A DNA stretch of 64,000 bases from Mongoliibacter ruber (GTDB lineage Bacteria; Bacteroidota; Bacteroidia; Cytophagales; Cyclobacteriaceae). Location: contig NZ_PVTR01000003.1 in assembly GCF_003003005.1 (NCBI RefSeq), positions 232,890 to 296,889 of the forward strand. Reading direction: 5' to 3'. This document shows positions 40,784 to 49,190 of the stretch, in pieces; the stretch's first letter is position 1; every line of letters begins with the position of its first letter. Made by a program: the position numbers and the translations under genes. The notes beneath the pieces were generated by a model. It was not told the DNA's origin. It did not search any database and worked only from the letters and a program-made list of their open reading frames with translations.

Positions 40784-42574
40784 GTGAAGCCTCTCTTACG
40801 TCTAAATAAATATCTACTCAAGTACAAGGGATACATCCTATTGGGAATCATTTTCACTGTGATTTCCAATTTCTTTGTAATAATCCCTGCCCAGTTAGTA
40901 AGAATAGCAATAGATTATGTGGTTGAGAGTTTTTCATATTTTCAAGTAATCGAAGGCGAGACCTTGGGAGGTTTTGCCAGGTCCCAATTCCTAAAATACA
41001 TACTTATTTTCGGTGTACTGATCTTGGTAATGGCTCTGTTGAGAGGCTTTTTCCTTTTCTTGATCCGGCAGACCATCATTATTATGTCCAGGCTCATAGA
41101 GTTTGACATGAAAAATGAAATTTTTGAACATTACCAAAACCTGCCACTTAGCTTTTATAGAAAAAACAGTACCGGCGACCTGATGGCAAGAATCACTGAA
41201 GATGTCAGTAGGGTTAGGATGTACCTGGGCCCTGCCATTATGTATGGCCTAAATTTACTGATCCTCTTTCCTATGGTCATAGGCTATATGCTCAGTGTCA
41301 ATGTAGAACTCACACTTTATTCATTGATTCCACTTCCAATCTTATCGATCAGCATTTATTTTGTCAATAATCTGATCAATGAAAGGTCCGAAAAAATACA
41401 GCGAAGCCTTTCTAACCTGAGCACTTTTGTTCAGGAAGCTTTTTCAGGAATACGGGTTTTAAAAGCCTTTGTAAGAGAAGAGGACAGTTCTGAGCAATTC
41501 AAAGAGGCCAGTATCGATTATAAGGACAAATCCATCAGACTGACTTTGGTACAGTCATTATTTTTCCCTCTTATATTGGCTTTGATCGGTTTCAGCACTA
41601 TACTGACAGTATACATAGGAGGGATTCAAGTGATAGAAGGCACTATTGGATATGGAGTAATCGCGGAATTTATCCTTTACGTCAATATGCTGACTTGGCC
41701 TGTGACCTCTTTGGGTTGGGTGACCAGTATTATTCAAAGGGCAGCTGCCTCGCAAGCTAGAATCAATGAATTTTTAGATGAAAAAAATCACATTGTCAGC
41801 ACTGAAAATCTCAAAGAAAACATCAAAGGTGATATCAGGGTACATGATTTGAGTTTTGTCTACCCAGACTCAGGAATAAAAGCCTTGGATAAGGTAAGTT
41901 TTTCGATCAACTCAGGAGAGTCATTGGCCATCATCGGTACTACAGGATCAGGCAAATCTACCATTGCCAATCTTCTTATGCGAATGTATGACCCTACCGA
42001 AGGTCACATATTGATTGATGACAGGGATATAAAGGCTTATGACATTGCTTCTCTCAGGAAACAAATAGGATTTGTACCTCAGGATGTATTTTTATTCAGT
42101 GACACCATCAGCAATAATATTGGATTTGGCCTTGACAACATTCCCGAAGGTGTCGTAGAAAAAGCTGCTAAGGATGCTGATGTGTATGAAAACATCAAAG
42201 ATTTCCCTAAAGGATTTGAAACCAAATTGGGAGAACGCGGGATCACACTCTCAGGAGGACAAAAACAAAGGGTGTCTATTGCCCGGGCGATTGCCAAAGA
42301 GCCAAGCATACTACTTTTGGACGACTGCTTGTCTGCTGTAGATACCAAAACAGAAAATTCAATCCTCAACGCATTGAAAAAAATCATGGTCAATAGGACC
42401 TCGATCATTATTTCACATAGGGTCTCCTCGGCCAAGCTTGCAAATAAAATCATCGTCCTCGATGATGGGAAACTTGTAGAACAGGGCACACATGCTTTTC
42501 TCTTAGAGAAAAAGGGCGTGTATGCCGAACTCTACGAAAAGCAAACCCAAAGTCCAGAAACAGTAGAGGACTGA
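40784..42574 (+). CDS. ABC exporter (fused membrane and ATPase domains)
   Basis: A 596-residue half-transporter with six membrane helices (residues about 15-325) and a C-terminal ATPase. The ATPase has Walker A TTGSGKST, Q-loop FVPQDVF, signature LSGGQKQRVSIARAI and Walker B LLLDDCLSAVD. This is the MsbA/MdlB type of exporter, probably acting as a homodimer; the substrate is unknown. The start is GTG at 40784. It ends one base before the convergent hypothetical gene. Confidence 0.9.
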   Translation: MKPLLRLNKYLLKYKGYILLGIIFTVISNFFVIIPAQLVRIAIDYVVESFSYFQVIEGETLGGFARSQFLKYILIFGVLILVMALLRGFFLFLIRQTIIIMSRLIEFDMKNEIFEHYQNLPLSFYRKNSTGDLMARITEDVSRVRMYLGPAIMYGLNLLILFPMVIGYMLSVNVELTLYSLIPLPILSISIYFVNNLINERSEKIQRSLSNLSTFVQEAFSGIRVLKAFVREEDSSEQFKEASIDYKDKSIRLTLVQSLFFPLILALIGFSTILTVYIGGIQVIEGTIGYGVIAEFILYVNMLTWPVTSLGWVTSIIQRAAASQARINEFLDEKNHIVSTENLKENIKGDIRVHDLSFVYPDSGIKALDKVSFSINSGESLAIIGTTGSGKSTIANLLMRMYDPTEGHILIDDRDIKAYDIASLRKQIGFVPQDVFLFSDTISNNIGFGLDNIPEGVVEKAAKDADVYENIKDFPKGFETKLGERGITLSGGQKQRVSIARAIAKEPSILLLDDCLSAVDTKTENSILNALKKIMVNRTSIIISHRVSSAKLANKIIVLDDGKLVEQGTHAFLLEKKGVYAELYEKQTQSPETVED

Positions 42575-43237
42575 TTACTCCCTATTCTTGGCAAAAAAGT
42601 CGAAACCTATTTTTTGGGGATTACCCATACTTGAGGTATGCTCGAGCTTTTGATGGTAATTGATCACCATAATGTCATGAAACGCCGGCGCCAATAAATC
42701 ATTGCTGAGTGCTGACAAAATGAGATCTTCTATCAGGCTGCGCATTTTTTCTTTGGTCACAGGATTGTCTTTCAACTCAGGAAAGTTGAAAACAATTTTT
42801 CTATCTCCTTCCAGGAAAAACTTGTTTTCCTTATTGATCAAAATCCTGCCTATCAAATACCCAGGGTCATCCAACCTCCCAAAGGTCAGCGTGTCACTCA
42901 AAAAGTTGTAAATCAAAATCTGTCCGAAATAATTGAGATCGGGGTCGCTTTTCAGGTATTTTGATTTTGCCAGATAAGTATCATCTGGAAGCTTGACAAT
43001 ATTACTCTGCAAAATAAAAACCAAGACATCACCGCCAACCCTGAATATAAATTCATAATCGTTGATCTTTTCAACTTTGATGGGAATGGGCTTTTCTCCC
43101 TTATCAGCCTCTTGTAATTCAAGCGTGACATCCTTGCAAATCTCCTCTAACTGAGCAAAAAGAGAAACAGCACTGTCGAACAAATTATATTTGAGTTTAC
43201 TGGTGGTTTGAAGCTTACTTAGTATATTGGTTATCAT
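42575..43237 (-). CDS. Hypothetical cytoplasmic protein, 220 residues
   Basis: A soluble protein beginning MITNILSKLQTTSKLKYNLFDSAVSL. It contains a beta-rich middle (DYEFIFRVGGDVLVFILQSNIVKLPDDTYLAKSKYLKSD) and a C-terminal helical part. No domain is recognised. The ATG at 43235-43237 is better than the frame's upstream TTG because it leaves room for the divergent gene's promoter. The spacer to the divergent coiled-coil gene is only 32 bases, so the two share control. Confidence 0.7.
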   Translation of the reverse strand: MITNILSKLQTTSKLKYNLFDSAVSLFAQLEEICKDVTLELQEADKGEKPIPIKVEKINDYEFIFRVGGDVLVFILQSNIVKLPDDTYLAKSKYLKSDPDLNYFGQILIYNFLSDTLTFGRLDDPGYLIGRILINKENKFFLEGDRKIVFNFPELKDNPVTKEKMRSLIEDLILSALSNDLLAPAFHDIMVINYHQKLEHTSSMGNPQKIGFDFFAKNRE

Positions 43238-43269
43238 TGCTTTTGAGTTATAATTTAACGGTTGAATAT

Positions 43270-43587
43270 ATGTCAGACAAAAAATCAGGATTTGATGAAG
43301 TGGAATCACTCCTTCAGGAAATCGGTGCTAAAATAGAAGAATTAATCGAAAAAGGTAAAGAAGCCGGAGGAGAGGTAAAAGAAGATATAGAAAATAAAAT
43401 CAATGACCTGAGGGACGAAAAAACCACTTTGGAAAAGGAGTTTAAAAAAGGAAAAGCCAAAGTAGAAAAATTGTATAAAGAGAAAAAAGAGGAGTATGAA
43501 CCTCAGCTCAGTGAGTCTGCCGTCCATTTCAAAGAAGGATTCAAACAGATATTGGAAGGAATCAGAACGTTGTTGGGTTCGAAATAG
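43270..43587 (+). CDS. Small coiled-coil protein
   Basis: A 105-residue highly charged protein: MSDKKSGFDEVESLLQEIGAKI, then a Lys/Glu-rich helical region, the first half typical of a coiled coil, and a C-terminal HFKEGFKQILEGIRTLLG amphipathic helix. The composition resembles YtxH- or histone-like stress proteins without a membrane segment. The function is unknown. The ATG at 43270 is preferred over the TTG at 43237, which would lie over the start of the divergent gene. Confidence 0.7.
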   Translation: MSDKKSGFDEVESLLQEIGAKIEELIEKGKEAGGEVKEDIENKINDLRDEKTTLEKEFKKGKAKVEKLYKEKKEEYEPQLSESAVHFKEGFKQILEGIRTLLGSK

Positions 43588-43681
43588 AAGTTGATTTTCT
43601 CAGATTTATGAGCTCCCCCTACGATTAAGCGGTTTTTTATGTATTTCCTGAATCCGTAAGGCCAAAGGCTAAATAAAGCTT

Positions 43682-43689
43682 TATCTTTG
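43682..43689 (+). promoter_or_regulatory. -7 element abutting the ABC-F start
   Basis: TATCTTTG matches TAnnTTTG only four bases before the ATG at 43694, so transcription would begin at or beside the start codon, giving a leaderless mRNA. Confidence 0.45.
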
Positions 43690-43693
43690 CGGC

Positions 43694-45583
43694 ATGAATT
43701 ACCTTTCAGTAGACAATGTGAGTAAGTCTTTCGGAGATAAAAGACTATTTCAAAATATATCCTTTGGGATCAATCAAGGCGAAAAAGTAGCATTAGTGGG
43801 CATCAATGGAGCCGGCAAATCTACCCTGATGAAAATCATCATGGGAATAGAAGTGGCCGATGGAGGAGATATCGCCATCAATCAAAAGGTCAAAGTTTCC
43901 TACGTACATCAGAACCCAGTTTTCACACCTTCTCTCAGCATTTACCAAACCATTTTTGACAGTAGCGGAAGTGAAGTACTCAAAGTCATAGAGGCTTATC
44001 AAAAGGCATTACTGGATTCGGAAAAAGGCATAGATAATTCAAATGAAATGCAGGCGATTTTTGAAAAAATGGACCGCCTGGAAGCTTGGGATTATGAGTA
44101 TCAGATCAATGAGGTACTTGGCAAACTAGGCCTGCATGATACCACAGTGGATGTTGGCAATTTGAGCGGTGGTCAACGAAAAAGAGTCGCTTTGGCAAAA
44201 GCCATTTTGGAAAAGCCCGACTTATTGCTTTTGGATGAGCCTACCAACCACCTTGACTTGGAAACGATCGAGTGGCTTGAGGACTACCTTTCGAAAGCCA
44301 ACCTATCCCTTTTCATGGTCACTCACGACAGGTATTTCCTAGAGAAAGTCACCAACCAAATCCTTGAATTGGATCAGGGAAAAGTCCATAAATACATGGG
44401 AAATTATGGTTACTTTTTGGAGAAAAAAGCAGAAAGAAGGGAAATAGAAGCGACCGAACAAGAGAAAGTCAAAAGCCTGTACAAAAAAGAATTGGACTGG
44501 ATCAGAAGACAACCCAAAGCCCGTAGCACTAAGGCAAAATACAGGGTGGACGCTTTTGAAGAAACCAAAGAAAGGGCTTTCCAAAAAAGGGAAGAAAGGG
44601 ATATTGAATTGACGGTGACCAGTCAGAGGCTAGGCAATAAGATCATAGAAATTGAAAAAATGAACAAATCCTATGATGAGAAGACCCTCATCAAGGATTT
44701 CAGTTATACTTTTAAGAAGGGAGATAAAATAGGAATCGTTGGGCCAAATGGTGCCGGCAAGACTACTTTTCTCAATCTGATCACAGGGCAACTGCAACCT
44801 GACTCGGGAAAAATCAGCACAGGTCAGACCACTGCCTTTGGATATTACAGACAGGAAGAGGATTCTTTTGATGAGGAAAAGGCATTGATTGATATTGTCA
44901 AGGATATCGCTGAAGTAGTATCCACGGGAAGAGGTTCTTCGATTACAGTATCTCAATTTCTTACCCAATTTGGTTTCCCTCCAAAGCAACAGTACACACC
45001 TGTAGCCAAGCTAAGTGGCGGAGAGCGAAGAAGGCTCCAATTGCTGATGGTTTTGATCAAAAGTCCTAACTTTTTGATCTTGGATGAACCTACCAATGAC
45101 CTCGATATTGTCACTTTAAATACCTTGGAAGACTTCCTGGATGAATTTCCAGGATGCCTCATCATCGTGTCCCATGACAGGTACTTCATGGACAGACTGG
45201 TGGATCACTTGTTTGTGTTTGAAGGTGAAGGAAAAATCAAAGACTTCCCAGGAAATTATACTGACTACAGGGAGTGGGATAAAGAACAAAAGACTTCAGA
45301 AAAAACAGTAAAAGCTCCTGTTGTGCAAGCTGCTCCAAGCAAACAAGTAAAAAGTGAAACTACAAAAGCGAGTTTTAAGGAGAAAAAGGAGTTTGAAGAA
45401 ATCAATGACAAAATGGAGGCCTTGGGAAAAGAAAAGGCTATCCTGATTGGGAAAATTTCTGAGGGTTCTGAGGACCATGAAGAGATCACCTCATGGTCAG
45501 TGCGGATAAAGGAAATTGAGGAAAATCTAGAAGCACTTGAAATGCGCTGGCTTGAATTGAGTGAATTAGAGGGGATCAATTGA
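43694..45583 (+). CDS. ABC-F family ATPase, Uup/EttA-like
   Basis: A 629-residue cytoplasmic protein with two ATPase domains and no membrane segment. Walker A motifs are GINGAGKST (near residue 35) and GPNGAGKTT (near 350); signatures are LSGGQRKRVALAKA and LSGGERRRLQLLM; both Walker B motifs end LDEPTN. An inter-domain linker and a C-terminal coiled coil (residues about 560-625) point to the Uup branch, which acts on ribosomes or branched DNA. ABC-F proteins may also protect ribosomes from antibiotics, but the linker gives no clear sign of that. It converges with the AlkD-like gene. Confidence 0.92.
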   Translation: MNYLSVDNVSKSFGDKRLFQNISFGINQGEKVALVGINGAGKSTLMKIIMGIEVADGGDIAINQKVKVSYVHQNPVFTPSLSIYQTIFDSSGSEVLKVIEAYQKALLDSEKGIDNSNEMQAIFEKMDRLEAWDYEYQINEVLGKLGLHDTTVDVGNLSGGQRKRVALAKAILEKPDLLLLDEPTNHLDLETIEWLEDYLSKANLSLFMVTHDRYFLEKVTNQILELDQGKVHKYMGNYGYFLEKKAERREIEATEQEKVKSLYKKELDWIRRQPKARSTKAKYRVDAFEETKERAFQKREERDIELTVTSQRLGNKIIEIEKMNKSYDEKTLIKDFSYTFKKGDKIGIVGPNGAGKTTFLNLITGQLQPDSGKISTGQTTAFGYYRQEEDSFDEEKALIDIVKDIAEVVSTGRGSSITVSQFLTQFGFPPKQQYTPVAKLSGGERRRLQLLMVLIKSPNFLILDEPTNDLDIVTLNTLEDFLDEFPGCLIIVSHDRYFMDRLVDHLFVFEGEGKIKDFPGNYTDYREWDKEQKTSEKTVKAPVVQAAPSKQVKSETTKASFKEKKEFEEINDKMEALGKEKAILIGKISEGSEDHEEITSWSVRIKEIEENLEALEMRWLELSELEGIN

Positions 45584-45588
45584 TCCCC
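45571..45588. terminator. Palindrome shared by convergent gene ends
   Basis: GGGGATC-AATT-GATCCCC is a perfect 18-bp palindrome. It includes the ABC-F stop codon and nearly reaches the stop of the AlkD-like gene. A short T-rich tract follows on the plus strand only, so termination is plausible but not certain. Confidence 0.5.
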
Positions 45589-45591
45589 TTA

Positions 45592-46305
45592 TTACTTTCT
45601 TTTCAAAAATTCTTGTCTCAACTCCTCATCAAACTTTTCTATAGCATAGCGAAGCATAGTCCTTGGCATTTTTTTCCAATGAAGTTCAAGAAAATCTACA
45701 CCAGTCTTCAAGTCCCTATTGGCAACTTCCCTGATCATCCACCCTACAGCCTTTTGAATCAGGTCTTCCGAATGCTGAATAAGGATTTCAGCTATGGCCA
45801 AAGCGTCTTCAAAGTGGTGATTGCGGATAAAGTAAAATGTGCTGAGCATGGCTATTCTCTGATCCCAAAGTTTGCCTGATCTGGCCAAGTCATACAATAA
45901 GTCTTTTGGTTTATCGTGCAACCATGCACCTAAAATGCGAGGAGCCGAACTGTCTACCAAATCCCAATTGTTCACAGCAGATTTATTGTCCAAATAGAAA
46001 TCAACCCAAGCCTCTTTTTCCTTTTCATTTTTCGATTTCTCATATTTCTGAACAAGAATGAATATTCCTGCCAACCTGACTTCATGGTAGGGCGAATCCA
46101 ACAGCTTTTTTATTTCGAATGCGGTAATATCCTTCCAATACTTTTTAGTGATTTGCCTAAGTTCCGGGACTTTTACACCTAAAAACTGATCCCCCTCTCC
46201 GTATTCACCTATTCCTGTTTTAAAGAATTTTTGATGGAAAACTACTTTGGAAGGATCCGAAAATCCCTGAATTTCTAGAATAATTATATCAGATAGCAAA
46301 GTCAT
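45592..46305 (-). CDS. DNA alkylation repair protein, AlkD-like
   Basis: A 237-residue all-helical HEAT-like repeat protein of the AlkD family, which excises 3- and 7-alkylpurines. Conserved parts include GVKVPELRQITKKYW near residue 40 and NWDLVDSSAPRILGAWL near residue 110, where Trp and Asp correspond to AlkD's DNA-contact and catalytic positions. I chose the ATG at 46303-46305; the frame extends five codons further to a TTG. It is separated from the convergent ABC-F gene by eight bases. Confidence 0.88.
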   Translation of the reverse strand: MTLLSDIIILEIQGFSDPSKVVFHQKFFKTGIGEYGEGDQFLGVKVPELRQITKKYWKDITAFEIKKLLDSPYHEVRLAGIFILVQKYEKSKNEKEKEAWVDFYLDNKSAVNNWDLVDSSAPRILGAWLHDKPKDLLYDLARSGKLWDQRIAMLSTFYFIRNHHFEDALAIAEILIQHSEDLIQKAVGWMIREVANRDLKTGVDFLELHWKKMPRTMLRYAIEKFDEELRQEFLKRK

Positions 46306-46342
46306 ATCGAGTAGCTTCAAAGACGAAATTTGTTCAAAAAAA

Positions 46343-46368
46343 ACAGCCCATCCAAACGGAAGGGCTGT
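46343..46368 (-). terminator. Terminator of the TonB-type receptor gene
   Basis: ACAGCCC-A-TCC and GGA-A-GGGCTGT form a stem with one mismatch; the adjacent run of seven or more A residues gives a U tract for the minus strand. It lies 36 bases after the receptor stop. Confidence 0.85.
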
Positions 46369-46404
46369 ATGTAATTTTTAAAATCTGTATTTGCAGAAGC
46401 TGGA

Positions 46405-48840
46405 TCAAAAGTCCATATCTTCTCCAGAATCCTCTCTACCTCGTTCTTCTCTTCCGTTTCTGTCTTTGAAACCACCAAACCTGTAAGTAAAGGCAATTGT
46501 GCCAATTCTAGTTTCTCTATTCCACAATCGCGTTTGATCAAATCTTGGGTCTTCAGTCCTGATACGGAAAACCTGTGTATTGAAAATATCACTTACATTG
46601 AGACTAATTGTACCTCTATCATTCAGTACATTCCTCTTCACCCCAGCATTGACACTGTATAAAGGTTCGATTTCACCCTGTGGCAATACTATTGGCCCAC
46701 GATAATTCGCCTGCATCTGAAAATTAGCGATTTTAGGAATTACAATATTGGTCAAAAGATTCACAGTCCAGCTAAAGTTGGAGTTTACAAAAGGCCTTTC
46801 CAAGTTATCCGCTATAATTTCTGAGTAAAAAAAGTTACCCGTCAATGTTGCATCCCACCAATCTGCAAGCTGAATTTGATTGATCACTTCTAATCCCGTA
46901 TTGTTTCTCCTAGCTGCATTTTCCCGAGTGGTAATAGACACGTTGTTGTCAAATAGCTCGATGATTCTACTTTGAACATCAGTAGAAAACCTTTGGTACA
47001 CTGTGGCCGACAAAAGATAATTTGTCCACCCCTTTTGATACCCAAATTCAAAGCTATTGGTATATTCGGGCATAAGCATAGGGTTTCCAATTTGCAAATT
47101 GAGGGGATCATTAACCCTGTAAAATGGTGTCAATCCCCATAACCTTGGCCTTGAAATCCTTCTACTGTAATTGATTATAAACTCTTCTTCATCTTTGATA
47201 TTATAAGTAGCATAAAGACTTGGAAACCAGTCAAAATAGTTATTCACAAATGGCTGAGGCTGATTTCCCGAAATGGAAGTTGTCTCAGTATATTCTGCAC
47301 GAAGGCCTGCCTGGTATCCAAATTTCCCCACTCTACTATTATAATTCACATAAGCTGCATATACATTCTCTACAAAATTGAATGTGTTTGAAATTGAATC
47401 AATCTCCTGAGGCAAAAAAGAAGTGTTCGCATCAGCTTGAAAAAATCTCTGACTTCTATCCCATTCACTTAATGTACCTTTAAGTCCAGTTTCAAAAGTC
47501 CCTCCATCTAAAAAAGGTTTGATGTAGTCGAATTGTAAAACGATCAAATTAGAAGTTTGATCTCTTGGTAAATCTTGTTGAACAAATCCTTCCTCCACAA
47601 GATTGCCCTGAGAATTAAAAAACTCCTGATTCCATGTATCAAAGTCTTCTCTTCTGTCAGTAGCAAACGAAATTGATGTATAGATTCTTTGACCCAGTGT
47701 GTCTAAATTCAATCCATAGGTAATTCCAGTTTCAAAGTTTGTGCTACTATTTGTATCGAAATTCTCTCTTACAAAAAGACTGTCCAAACTTTGCACACTG
47801 TTCAAAAACCGTTGATTTAAAATATTATCACCATTTCTTTCTCTGATATTGGCTTGGGCATAAAATCCTAAAGTAGAATTTTCTGTCATATTATAATCTA
47901 AACCTACTCTAGCCAGGTGGGAAATATTATAATTTTCTCCATAAGAATCCTGATTCAATATTGGAGATAGATTTGGAATATTAGAAATCCTGTTTGCATC
48001 TGATTCCCTGAAAAGCCTTCTGTTTTGGTAACTATAATTTGCAAAATAATTTACTTTTTCCCCTCCGTAATTAAGGTTGATGTTGGCATTATATTTATCT
48101 CGTGTACCTACCGAAACCTGACTTTGTCCATTAAATCCTAGTTTCTCATCTTTTTTGAGAATTATATTAATTATACCACCTACACCTGTAGCATCATACC
48201 TTGAGGAAGGGTTGGTGATTAACTCCACGCTTTCTATACTATTGGCTGGAAATTGAGAAAGGACTGCTTCAATACCATCACCGGAAATATTGGAAGGCCT
48301 TCCATTGATGTATATTAAGATATCCCCTGAGCCCCTCATTGAAATTTCTCCTTCATCATCAACTTGAATAGAAGGTAATGTCGCCAGTAATTCTGAAGCG
48401 GATGCACCTTGCGCCAGAATACTGTTTTCAACATTGTACCTCCTTTTATCAATGTCACTTTCAAACATGGATTGTACACCTTCTACTGTAACTTCTTCGA
48501 GATTTTGAGCATCAGGCCTAATACGTAAGTTCCCGACGTTTAAAACACTTCTATTTCCAATAGATATGTTTTTATACAAATTTTCGTAACCAATAAACCC
48601 AACTCTAAGAATATAATCTCCGCTTTCAGCCGGAAAATCAAATGACCCATCCAATTCTGTCATTCCTCCAGTTACCAATGAAGAATCAGAGGGATCTAAA
48701 AGCGCAACATTGGCAAATTCCATTGGGTTTTCAGAACCTCTTTCGAGAACCTTCCCTTTAATGTTGTAATTTTGACCTTGAGTGCTAAAGCTGACGAGAA
48801 AAAGCAATCCTAAAAATAATACAGTTAATACAGGTTTCAT
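46405..48840 (-). CDS. Outer-membrane beta-barrel receptor, TonB-like
   Basis: An 811-residue outer-membrane protein with a signal peptide (residues 1-22), an N-terminal carboxypeptidase-regulatory-like domain (NIKGKVLERGSENPMEFANVALLD) and a plug-like domain (near 130-220: SASELLATLPSIQVDDEGEISMRGSGDILIYINGRPS). A long barrel of the outer-membrane family often found in Bacteroidota follows. It lacks the SusC plug motif and a SusD partner, so it is not a SusC protein. The substrate is unknown. It is divergent from the TPR histidine kinase, which may regulate it. Confidence 0.88.
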   Translation of the reverse strand: MKPVLTVLFLGLLFLVSFSTQGQNYNIKGKVLERGSENPMEFANVALLDPSDSSLVTGGMTELDGSFDFPAESGDYILRVGFIGYENLYKNISIGNRSVLNVGNLRIRPDAQNLEEVTVEGVQSMFESDIDKRRYNVENSILAQGASASELLATLPSIQVDDEGEISMRGSGDILIYINGRPSNISGDGIEAVLSQFPANSIESVELITNPSSRYDATGVGGIINIILKKDEKLGFNGQSQVSVGTRDKYNANINLNYGGEKVNYFANYSYQNRRLFRESDANRISNIPNLSPILNQDSYGENYNISHLARVGLDYNMTENSTLGFYAQANIRERNGDNILNQRFLNSVQSLDSLFVRENFDTNSSTNFETGITYGLNLDTLGQRIYTSISFATDRREDFDTWNQEFFNSQGNLVEEGFVQQDLPRDQTSNLIVLQFDYIKPFLDGGTFETGLKGTLSEWDRSQRFFQADANTSFLPQEIDSISNTFNFVENVYAAYVNYNSRVGKFGYQAGLRAEYTETTSISGNQPQPFVNNYFDWFPSLYATYNIKDEEEFIINYSRRISRPRLWGLTPFYRVNDPLNLQIGNPMLMPEYTNSFEFGYQKGWTNYLLSATVYQRFSTDVQSRIIELFDNNVSITTRENAARRNNTGLEVINQIQLADWWDATLTGNFFYSEIIADNLERPFVNSNFSWTVNLLTNIVIPKIANFQMQANYRGPIVLPQGEIEPLYSVNAGVKRNVLNDRGTISLNVSDIFNTQVFRIRTEDPRFDQTRLWNRETRIGTIAFTYRFGGFKDRNGREERGREDSGEDMDF

Positions 48841-49190
48841 AATGTTTTATTGTGTGGTAAGCTAAATTCAAATTTACGAAATTTAATTCTGAATATTAAA
48901 CTAATTTTTATCAATTATAGCCATAAAATGATTTAAAAAGACCATTTATACGTAAATTATTTTGTTTTTGAAAAGTTTTAAAAAACTATCTGTCTAAGTT
49001 TTTCCTAAACTTTTATTCAGCCTAAAAGAAACAAGACTCATATTAAAAAACGATGTAGAGAACACATTGTTCCCTAATTCAATGTATATACATTGGTCGG
49101 GGATATCTGTAGATAAAAAGTCAATTCTTTACATAGACGGGGGTCTAAAGCCCTAATATTTATTTAAAAAAGAATAATTTAGGGTTCGAA
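48841..49190. promoter_or_regulatory. Divergent control region with 16-bp palindrome
   Basis: This 350-base gap separates the receptor and the sensor kinase. It holds the perfect palindrome CAATGTATATACATTG at 49080-49095, a smaller GAACA/TGTTC repeat about 15 bases before it, and CCCTAA (49151-49156) with TTAGGG (49179-49184), which could form a hairpin just before the kinase ATG. The palindrome is the size of a dimeric regulator site. Confidence 0.5.

Noticed and set aside
42079-42489. 136-codon minus-strand frame over the ABC exporter ATPase
   Set aside because: It lies wholly antisense to Walker A, signature and Walker B motifs that are plainly coding on the plus strand.
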